The notes under the pieces are model-generated. The model saw nothing but the letters and a program-made list of their open reading frames with translations. It did not search any database and was not told where the DNA came from. A program made the position numbers and the translations under genes. From Myxococcus stipitatus DSM 14675 (GTDB taxonomy: Bacteria > Myxococcota > Myxococcia > Myxococcales > Myxococcaceae): 64,000 bases of DNA. Shown here one piece after another: positions 46,221-54,700 of this stretch. Location: positions 6,094,501 to 6,158,500 of the forward strand of contig NC_020126.1 of the NCBI RefSeq assembly GCF_000331735.1. Reading direction: 5' to 3'. Position 1 is the first letter of the stretch; the number at the start of each line of letters is the position of its first letter.

Positions 46221-48306
46221 GGGCGCGCCTCTCGAAGACTCGCGGATGGAGCACCCCGGACGGGTCCAGGGCGGTTCTCAGGTACGCCTTCTGCTCCGGC
46301 GAATAGGCATCCACGCTGATGGAGCAGTAGTCGTGGGCCTCCAGGCAGACGTTCCCCTCCGCGTCCCAGAGGGTGAAGTCGTAGAAGATGAGCTCGCCCA
46401 CCTCGCGGTTGAGCCGCGCCAGACACCACAGCCGCTCACCGGGCCTCGGCGTCCGGCCCAACACCAGCCGGTGCGCCCCCTTCGGAACAGGGGCCCGGAG
46501 GTTGTGCAGGATGCCCAGCGTCCCCGCGAGCTGGAAGCAGCCATCGAGGACGAAGGGATTGAGCCAGAAGCGCGCCCAGGGAATCGACGTGAAGCAAGAC
46601 GTCGGCTCGGGGATGCGCAGGCTCGCGACCGCCTCCGTCGCGTGCGGGTAGCTGATCCAATCCACGATGCGGAACGGAGGCCCCACGTGGAAGTACGCGT
46701 CCTGCACGTAGGAGCGGCTGAAGGGCAGCTCCCCGTCCACGCCTCGGGCCGCACCGAATCCCTGGGGCACCTTCCGGAGAGGGCGCTCGCCCAGGTGAAC
46801 CTCCGCGCGGTAGTGCAGCACGTCCGAGCGCAGCACCGCGCCCCTGGGATTCAGCAGGTCCGAGTACGCGGAGACCTCGAAGCCCTCTCGCGTCCGCACG
46901 GCGCGGACACACGCTTGCGTCGGGCGCTCGGGGCGGACGCGGATGAACTTCTCCAGCGAGACACCGCGAACCTCGCGGACGGCGTCTCCCCCCGCGACCG
47001 CCGCGACCTCGGCGAGCCACTCGATGGCCGATGCACCCGGCAACACGGGGATACCATTGACCCGGTGCTCGGTGAGGTAGGCGTCCTCATCGAGCGCGAA
47101 CATGCGCACCCAGCCATCGCGCTCACGCTCCGTTCCCTGCATGGGGAACGAGCCTCGCTCCTCTTCGTCCACCCGCGCGGGCGCGCCGAGGAACAAGGGC
47201 GCGAGCTGGATGCGCCGACGCGGGGCCCGCGCGGCCGGAACGCTCCCCGCCGCGAAGTCCAGGGTCAGCGTCGCGGGCTCGTAGACCATGCTCAAGGCGT
47301 TGTCCGCCCGGCAGATGGTCTTCATCGACGGTGACGCCGCCTCCTCGCCACAGTCGCGCAGGAAGTCCACCGCGGTGTCCAGCGTGATGCCGCCCCAGTG
47401 CCCTTGGACCAGCTGCTCCAGCCGCCGGTAGCGATGCAGGGAGTCCTCCTGCATGTCCTGCAACATCTCCAGGGCCACGGCCTCGTGTCCTCGGGCCGCC
47501 TTGTGCGCGACCCGGAGGTGATTGGTGGAGACGATGAAGTCCCGCTCCGGATGCGCCGTGTACTGCCCCGAGTTCCGCCCCACCTGCTCCCAGACCATCG
47601 ACGCGCCCGAGCGGTGGCTCATCATGAGGTTCCAGCTCCCGCCGCGCGGCAGCCCCTCCAGCACCGCCCGCGCCTCGTCGAGCGTGCGCGCTCGCGACAG
47701 CACCTCGCGGTTCTGGAACGTGAGCGGGTAGAACGTGCGGGGGTCCAGCGGCGCCACGGGAACATTCACCCCCAGGCTCAACCCCTCGGCGTTCATGCCC
47801 GAGCACACCCCCAGCGCCACCGGCCAGAAGGTGACCGACGCGAAGGGGATGCGCCCCTCGAGCCGATAGACGATGCACGTGGGCCGCAGGAACTTCGCCA
47901 GCGACGCGTAGGGCACATCCAGGTTGTGGCCGTGCAGGACCTTCCCGCCCACCGTCGCGCGCCCGAAGGCCGCGAACTGCGAGCACCCGAGGGGAGCCCC
48001 CGACAGGATGTCCAACACCAGCGTGTGGTAGAGGATGGTCTCTTCCGGAAAGCCGCTCGCCTCCGCGACGCCGCGCACCTCTTCGTGGATGTCCTCGGGC
48101 AGCAGCGCCGCGAGCGTCTCCAGACGCCCGCGCAGGGCCTGCTCCGTCGTGCCGATCAGCTCGAGCATCGGCAGGATGGCCTCGTCCTCGACGGCGACGG
48201 CGCGAGCAATCTCCTCCCGCATGAGGGAGCCGTACTGCCGGCCCACCTCATAGGGGCGGCCCGACAGGACCACCAACGGGAGCGACCCGCCTGTGTCAGA
48301 TGGCAT
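46213..48306 (-). CDS. C45 Ntn acyltransferase fused to dehydratase
   Basis: A 697-residue two-part protein. Residues ~8-340 match the C45/isopenicillin-N-acyltransferase-like Ntn-hydrolase family. The opening is LSGRPYEVGRQYGSLM. The self-processing nucleophile is Cys108 in LGCSQFAAFG, followed by GKVLHGHNLDVP, GMNAEGLSLGVNV and FIVSTNHLR. These enzymes make or break acyl-amide bonds. Residues ~390-690 form a double-hotdog DH with His414 (TEHRVNGIPVLPG) and Asp588 (NPFVLDGCFQ). I know of no standard PUFA or polyketide synthase with this fusion. It overlaps both neighbours (11 and 8 bases). Autocleavage at Gly107-Cys108 would be expected if the domain behaves as the family does. Confidence 0.85.
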   Translation of the reverse strand: MPSDTGGSLPLVVLSGRPYEVGRQYGSLMREEIARAVAVEDEAILPMLELIGTTEQALRGRLETLAALLPEDIHEEVRGVAEASGFPEETILYHTLVLDILSGAPLGCSQFAAFGRATVGGKVLHGHNLDVPYASLAKFLRPTCIVYRLEGRIPFASVTFWPVALGVCSGMNAEGLSLGVNVPVAPLDPRTFYPLTFQNREVLSRARTLDEARAVLEGLPRGGSWNLMMSHRSGASMVWEQVGRNSGQYTAHPERDFIVSTNHLRVAHKAARGHEAVALEMLQDMQEDSLHRYRRLEQLVQGHWGGITLDTAVDFLRDCGEEAASPSMKTICRADNALSMVYEPATLTLDFAAGSVPAARAPRRRIQLAPLFLGAPARVDEEERGSFPMQGTERERDGWVRMFALDEDAYLTEHRVNGIPVLPGASAIEWLAEVAAVAGGDAVREVRGVSLEKFIRVRPERPTQACVRAVRTREGFEVSAYSDLLNPRGAVLRSDVLHYRAEVHLGERPLRKVPQGFGAARGVDGELPFSRSYVQDAYFHVGPPFRIVDWISYPHATEAVASLRIPEPTSCFTSIPWARFWLNPFVLDGCFQLAGTLGILHNLRAPVPKGAHRLVLGRTPRPGERLWCLARLNREVGELIFYDFTLWDAEGNVCLEAHDYCSISVDAYSPEQKAYLRTALDPSGVLHPRVFERRAHG

Positions 48307-51300
48307 AGCGGGTTCCGCCAGCGTCCTGACTGACCACCCTGGGCGCCGCCTGCTCGTACCGAGGCAGGTTCAAGGTCTCGAACGTCCTGTCGTCGGCGAT
48401 GACCACTTCGCCCGCGGAGCCCCCGCGCAGGAGCTCCTCGACGAACCAGTACGCCCCTTCGTCGATGTGGATGACGCAGATGCCCATGGCGCGCAGGCGC
48501 TCCTGGTAGTCCGCGTTGTTCTCCACGATGCCGGCGCCCACCCACACCGGCCAGTCGATGGTCACACTCCGCACCCCAGGCCGCAGCTCGCCGTAGACGA
48601 GGCCCGCCTTGGCGACGAGGTAGTTCGCCAGCGAGTAGTCCGTCTGCCCCTTGTTGCCATAGCGGCCACTGCCCGAGCCGAAGTTGATGAAGAACTGGAG
48701 CTTGTCGTTCCAGGTCTCCTGCACGAGCACGCGCCACAGGTGGGCCTTGGACGCCAGCGTCCGGACGAACGCGTCCGAGGACTTCATCGGGAGGCTCTTC
48801 GACTCCTCGATGGTCGCGCCGTGCACGATGCCGTCGATGCGACCGTAGTCCCGGCGCACCTGCGCGAGCAGGCTCCGGACGGCGCCCACGTCCGTCATGT
48901 CGCAGACCTTGTACTCGAGCGAGATGCCCTGCTTGCGGCAGTCCTCGAGGTTCCGATGCAGCTCGCGCCGGTTCGCCACGTCGGAGTCGAAGACCCGGCG
49001 CGCCTGCACCGGCGTCGCCCCCGGATGCTCCGCCAGGTAGCGCTTGAGGAAGCTCATCCGGTACGCGGGAAGCTCCGCCTCCGGCACCTTCAGCCACTCC
49101 TCCTCCCCCCGAGGAGGCACCGTGCGCCCGGTGATGATGACGCGGGCCCCGGTCACCTTCGCGAGCAGCTTCGCGCAGGGATAGACCACGCCACGCCCTC
49201 CTCCCGAAACCACCACCACGGAGCCGGGCTTGATGTTCACCGGCGCCGCCGCGAGGGACGTCTCGATGTCGCGGAAGACGTAGCGACGGCCTCCGGAGTA
49301 GCCGACCTCCACGTCGCGGTCATTGCAGACCAGCTCGCTCCAGATCTGCCGCGCCCAGAGGGCGGAGTCCTGGATGTCCAGGTCCACCACCTTGCAGCGC
49401 GCGTTGAGCCGCTCCCGCCTCAAGCACTTGACGAAGCCACCCGCCGCGCCCGCCAGGGGGATGCGCCCCTGCGCGTTGGTGTGTCCGAAGAAGCCACCGC
49501 CCGCGGTCGCCACGAGGAACCAGCCGCCTCCTGGAATCTCCTGGATGCGGTCGTAGACGGCGACACCCGCCTGGAAGAGCCCCAGCGAGAAGGTGTTCAG
49601 CGTGGAGGACCAGGCCGCCACCTCCTGGTCCATCAGCTTGGGCGCCAGCGACGCGGTGTGGAGCAGGATGAGCCCATCGAGCGGCTGCGTCTCCTGGAGC
49701 TGCTCGAGGCGCTGCCCCACGCCCTCCGGCTGGCTCCAATCCAGCGACACACCCTCCTGGGAGCCCGCCTCCGAGGACAGGATGACGACCTGCGCCCCCG
49801 CCGCCTCCAGCAGCTTCGCCAGGGTCTTGTAGCTGCCCTGCGAGTCGGTGGTGAGGCCCAGCGTCTTGCCCTTCAGGTGCGCGACGGTCCGCACATCCGC
49901 CTGCACCTCCAGCGCGACCGGGTGGACCTCATATCGCTTGCCCGCGAACTGGGACGGAGGCGTCGCGGCCTGGACGGGGGCGTGCAACCGGCCCTCGAGG
50001 TGCTCGGCCAGCTTCCGCAAGGACGCCGTGTCACCCGAGGCCTCGCAGCGCGCGATGAAGCGGCGCACGTCCTCGGCGCTCGGCGCGCTCGGCTCCGGGG
50101 CCTGCGCCGCCCCTGCCGAGGCCTGGGCATGCGCCACCAGGTACTCGGACATCTTCTGGAGGGTGTTGTAGTGGCGCACCCGGAACTTCTCGTTGCGCGC
50201 CACCCCGAACTTCTCGCGAGCCAGGGCGAAGGCCTCGAGCTGGGTGACGGTGTCGATGCCCAGGTCCACCTCCAGGTCCAGGTTCGGATGGATGAGCTCG
50301 ATGTTGTAGCCCGTCTTCGCCTGGAGCACGGTGACCAGGTACGACTGCACCTCCTCCGCCGAGAAGCTCGAGGACACCGTCGTCACTTCCCGAGGCATCG
50401 GGCGCGCGGGGACCAGCGCCACCGGCGCCGGCGTCGCGGGAGCGGATAACGCCGCCGCGGGGGCCTTGCCGGTCAGGTACTTCACCATCTTGTTCAGCGT
50501 GTTGTGGTCGCGGAGCCGGAAGTTCTCGTCCTTCTCCACGTTCAGGTGCACTCGCGCCATCGCGAACGCTTCCACCTGCTTCACCGTGTCGATTCCCAGG
50601 TCCGCTTCCAGATCCAGGTCCGCTTCCAGCATCTCCGCCGGGTAGCCCGTGCGCTCCACCAGCGCGCCCACCAGCAGCTTCATCACGTCCGTCGCCACGG
50701 GCGCGGTCTCCACCACTGGCGCGGGAGCGGGCACGGGTGCGGGCGCGGCGACGGGCGGCACGCCGTTGGCCACCTGCGCGGGAGCCCTGGCCACCAGGTA
50801 CTCCGCCATCTTCTGGAGGGTGTTGTAGTGGCGCACCCGGAACTTGTCGTCCCGCGCGACACCGTGAGTCGTCCGCGCGTGGGCGAAGACCTCGACCTGC
50901 GTGACGGTGTCGATGCCCAGGTCCACCTCCAGGTCCAGCTTCGGCTGGAGGATGTCCAGGGTGTATCCCGTCTTCGCCGCCATCGCGGCCCGCAGGAACT
51001 CCACGACCCCGTCGACCGTCGACGCCGCGCTCGCTCCGGGAGCCACCTCGACCGCCGGCACGGGCACGGGCACGGGCGCGGGTGCCGTCGCCGCCGCGGG
51101 GGCCTTGCCGGTCAGGTACTTCACCATCTTGTTCAGCGTGTTGTGGTCGCGGAGCCGGAAGTTCTCGTCCTTCTCCACGCTCAGGTGCACTCGCGCCATC
51201 GCGAACGCTTCCACCTGCTTCACCGTGTCGATTCCCAGGTCCGCTTCCAGATCCAGGTCCGCTTCCAGCATCTCCGCCGGATAGCCCGTGCGCTCCACCA

Positions 51301-51781
51301 GCGCGCCCACCAGCAGCTTCATCACGTCCGCCGCCACGGGCGCGGAGCCCTTCGGCGCGTCGACCACGGGAGCGATGACCGGCGTCACGTCCCTGGCGTC
51401 CAGCCGGGCCAGCGCGCCGCGTGTCTCCTCGAGGAGGGTCTCCAGGACGGGGCGCTCATTCCGCTCCGCGCAACCATCGACAAAGGCCAGCACCTGCTCC
51501 AGCGACATCTCGACTTGCATCTGCACGGGCACTCCAGGGGACTGAGACTTCACGAGACCTTCAGCGATGCTCGACACCGTCGTGCCCTCCACCGTGGACC
51601 GCGACGGGAGCTGGAGCTTGTTCTCGACGGAGGCCACGGCTCCCTGGACCTCCTCGGGGGTCAGCCCCAGCTCATCGACGAGCCGGACGTGAGGAGAGAA
51701 GAGCTCGGGCACGTAGCCCGTCATCTCGACCAACGCGGTCACGAGCTCCTGTTGAACCGCGGATTGAGGGGGGGTGTTCAT
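48296..51781 (-). CDS. PUFA-synthase-like protein, four ACPs plus KR
   Basis: A 1161-residue carrier and reductase subunit. Four ACPs have their attachment motifs near residues 186, 292, 399 and 511. All read LGIDT, with Thr where the PUFA-synthase consensus has Ser (LGIDS). ACP1/ACP3 and ACP2/ACP4 are near-identical pairs joined by Ala/Pro-rich linkers. An N-terminal ACP-like remnant (about 10-55) has LGLTP and no attachment residue. The C-terminal ~500 residues form a PUFA-type KR with a GGGRG nucleotide site (860-864), GSGSGRYG and Tyr1049 in DYSLANYL. The ATG at 51781 overlaps the upstream stop (ATGA). Confidence 0.92.
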   Translation of the reverse strand: MNTPPQSAVQQELVTALVEMTGYVPELFSPHVRLVDELGLTPEEVQGAVASVENKLQLPSRSTVEGTTVSSIAEGLVKSQSPGVPVQMQVEMSLEQVLAFVDGCAERNERPVLETLLEETRGALARLDARDVTPVIAPVVDAPKGSAPVAADVMKLLVGALVERTGYPAEMLEADLDLEADLGIDTVKQVEAFAMARVHLSVEKDENFRLRDHNTLNKMVKYLTGKAPAAATAPAPVPVPVPAVEVAPGASAASTVDGVVEFLRAAMAAKTGYTLDILQPKLDLEVDLGIDTVTQVEVFAHARTTHGVARDDKFRVRHYNTLQKMAEYLVARAPAQVANGVPPVAAPAPVPAPAPVVETAPVATDVMKLLVGALVERTGYPAEMLEADLDLEADLGIDTVKQVEAFAMARVHLNVEKDENFRLRDHNTLNKMVKYLTGKAPAAALSAPATPAPVALVPARPMPREVTTVSSSFSAEEVQSYLVTVLQAKTGYNIELIHPNLDLEVDLGIDTVTQLEAFALAREKFGVARNEKFRVRHYNTLQKMSEYLVAHAQASAGAAQAPEPSAPSAEDVRRFIARCEASGDTASLRKLAEHLEGRLHAPVQAATPPSQFAGKRYEVHPVALEVQADVRTVAHLKGKTLGLTTDSQGSYKTLAKLLEAAGAQVVILSSEAGSQEGVSLDWSQPEGVGQRLEQLQETQPLDGLILLHTASLAPKLMDQEVAAWSSTLNTFSLGLFQAGVAVYDRIQEIPGGGWFLVATAGGGFFGHTNAQGRIPLAGAAGGFVKCLRRERLNARCKVVDLDIQDSALWARQIWSELVCNDRDVEVGYSGGRRYVFRDIETSLAAAPVNIKPGSVVVVSGGGRGVVYPCAKLLAKVTGARVIITGRTVPPRGEEEWLKVPEAELPAYRMSFLKRYLAEHPGATPVQARRVFDSDVANRRELHRNLEDCRKQGISLEYKVCDMTDVGAVRSLLAQVRRDYGRIDGIVHGATIEESKSLPMKSSDAFVRTLASKAHLWRVLVQETWNDKLQFFINFGSGSGRYGNKGQTDYSLANYLVAKAGLVYGELRPGVRSVTIDWPVWVGAGIVENNADYQERLRAMGICVIHIDEGAYWFVEELLRGGSAGEVVIADDRTFETLNLPRYEQAAPRVVSQDAGGTRYAI
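50450..50706. repeat. Direct repeat copy 1 (encodes ACP3)
   Basis: This 257-base segment is almost identical to 51089-51345 in the same gene, in direct orientation at an offset of 639 bases. I count about four differences. It encodes the whole of one ACP and its flank and marks a recent duplication or ongoing gene conversion. Confidence 0.9.
51089..51345. repeat. Direct repeat copy 2 (encodes ACP1)
   Basis: Partner of the repeat at 50450-50706. The two copies are separated by the unlike ACP2, so the unit duplicated is probably an ACP pair (type A plus type B). Confidence 0.9.
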
Positions 51782-54700
51782 CGGGAGTCCTGATGACCGA
51801 GCAGACGGTGGGCGAAACCAAAGGCGAGAAGCCGATGGAACTGCTCGACCTCTCCAAGCTTGGGGTGATTGCTGGCTTGGGCCTGGTACGGCAGACCCTT
51901 CAGCGTCGATTGGATGAACGCGGTCAGCGACCACTTGGGCCCGGCTTCGATGAAGAGCCGCGTGCCTTCGTCGTGAAGCCGACGCACATGCTGTCCGAAC
52001 CGAACAGGCAGCACATATTGCAGCGCGAGGTGTCGGGCCATGAACCGCGCATCCGAGGCCGTCGCGTAGTAGCGCCCGTGCACACTGGAGAGCACCGGCA
52101 GCTTCGGCGCGTTCCAGGGGAGCGACTCCAGCTCCGCGCGAAGCACGGGGACGGCGCCCGCGATGAGCTGCGAGTGGTAGGCGTGCGACACGGGAAGCAC
52201 CCGGACCTCGAAGGCGTTCTCCCGGCACCAGCGGGCGACGGTCTCGACCGCGCGCCCCTCTCCCGCGACGATGCCCTGCCCCGGCGCGTTCTCCGCGGCC
52301 ACCGTCACGTACCCACCCGCCTGGGGCAGGAACTCGCGGAGCTTGTCGAAGTCGCCGCTGACGCTCAGCATCTGCCCCGACGACGCGGACGCAGGCAGCC
52401 GCGTCACCGCGAGCGTGCGCCGGTAGATGGCACGCAGCGCATGCTCGAACGAGAGCACGCCGCTGGCGACGAGCGCCGCGTACTCACCCGCGCTCTGCCC
52501 CAACAGCACATCGACCCGGAGTCCCTGCTCGCGGATGAGCCGGTAGAGCGCCACGTTCGCCACGAAGACCGCCGCGTGGACCGTGTCGTCATCCTGCCGA
52601 TAGGTGTCCTCCGTCCCCGGTGGCACCCAGAACGTCCGGGAGAGCGGCTGCCCCGTCAGCGCGGAGAAGACCTCGTCCGCCTCCGCGATGGTGCGCGAGA
52701 CGACCGGATACTCCGCCGCCAGCTCCCGCAGCATGTTCGCGTACTGAGGCCCCTGCCCCGGGAAGACCGCGGCCACCTTCCCCGTGTGCAGTTGGCGCTC
52801 GTCGCGGCTGTCGTAGAAGTAGATGCCCTGCTCCGGCAGGCTCGGCGAGCCCGTCCCCGCCAGCAGCGTGCGCGCGCGCTCCAGCGCCTTCCGCGCGGCC
52901 TGCCCCCGAGGCAAGGTCATCGCCAGACGGCACGGCAGCGACGACTCCCCCCAGGTCCCTCGCAGGTCCAGCCCCGGCTCCTTCTCGAGCCACTGGAGCC
53001 GCTGCTCCACCTGCTGGAGGAGGTGCTCACGGCTCGTGCCGGTGAGCGCCAGGTACGGAGAACGCTCGGCCTCGGAGGTGCCCCCTCGCGGCGGGCGCGG
53101 CCCTGCCCTCGACGGATACTCTTCGACGACGGCGTGGAAGCTCGTGCCTCCCAGGCCGAAGGACGTCACGCCCGCGCGCCGGAGCCCGGGGCCCTTCAGC
53201 TCCCAGGGCCGCGCCTCCGTCGGCACCTCGAAGGACACCTGCTCCCAGGGGATGCGCGGGCTGGGGCTCTCGAAGCCGATGTTGGGCGGGACCTGCTTGT
53301 GGTGCAGCGCCAGCGCGACCTTGGTCAGCGCCACGGCCCCGGCCCCGGAGTTCAAGTGGCCGACGTTCGACTTCACCGAGCCCAGGAGCAGCTTCCCCTC
53401 GGACGGCGCCCGACCGTAGACGGCTTGATAGGTCTGCACCTCGATGGGGTCCCCCACGGGCGTGCCCGTGCCGTGGCCCTCCACGTACTGGACCTCCGAG
53501 GGCTTCACGCCCGCCTTCTCCACGGCCCGGCGCACGGCCTGGACCTGCCCTTCCGAGGACGGCGCCCAGATGGAGGCGTTCTTCGGGTCCGTGGCTCCCG
53601 CCACCGAGCGCACCACCGCGTAGATGCGGTCTCCCGCGGCCTCCGCGTCGGACAAGCGCTTCACGGCGATGAGCGCCGCGCCCTCGCTCGAGATGTAGCC
53701 GTCGGCCCGCGCGTCGAACGGGAAGGAGCCCTTCTGTGACAGCCCCCCGAAGGAGCAGCACTGGCTCAGGGCATCCACGCCCAGCGACGCGTACATGCCG
53801 CCCACGAGCACCAGGTCGCACTGCCGCGTGCGCAGCTGGTTCATGGAGATGTCCAGCGCCGCCAGGCTGGAGGCACACGCGCTCTCCACCATCAGCATGG
53901 GCCCCTGGAGGTCCAGGTGATGCGCGACGCGCCCCACGGACAGGCTGCCCAGGTACCCCAGCAAGGTGTCTTCGGTGATGGGCGGAAGCTCGCTCTTGTA
54001 GAGCCGCTCGCACGTCTCCCGCAGGCGCGCCGAGGTGGCCTCGTCGATGCCCTGGCGCCGGAGCTGCTCCGCGAGCCGGGCGTCGAACTCCGCGTAGTAC
54101 ACGCGGGCCTGCGTCTGGAACTCGCGCTCGAGCGGAGGCAGGTAGCCCATCACCACGCCGATGCGAGCAGGGTCCACGCTCCGCTGGCTCGTCCCCATGT
54201 CGGAGAGGGCTTGCAGGGCCGCCTTCATCGTCCAGCTGTGGCCCCGGTCGATCTGCGAGGCCATCTTCGGCGGGACCCGGACCTGCTCCTGGGGCCACGC
54301 GCCATCGACGATGTAGCCCGCGAGGTTGGTGTAGGGCCGGACCTTGCTCTGCCGCGTCGGGTCCAGGTAGCGGTCGATGGGCGCGCGCTCGGTGGGAATC
54401 TCCCCGATGGCGCAGCGCTTGTTCAGCAGGTTCTCCCAGAGCGCTTGCGCGGTGCCCGCCTGGGGAAAGACGCCGCCCAGGCCCACGATGGCGATGGGCT
54501 CCGCGACCTGGAGCGCGGGGAGCGTCCGCGCCAGCGCCGAGTGATACGCCTGGGAGAACTCCTCCAGCGTCACGTGGTAGTTGATGCCGCCGAAGCTGAA
54601 CGCGCTGACCGCCGCACGGCGTGGACCGTGCGCGGACTCCGGCCACGGCGCGGCCTGGTTCGAGAGGTAGAAGGGGCTCTGCTCCAGGTCGATTCCCTCC

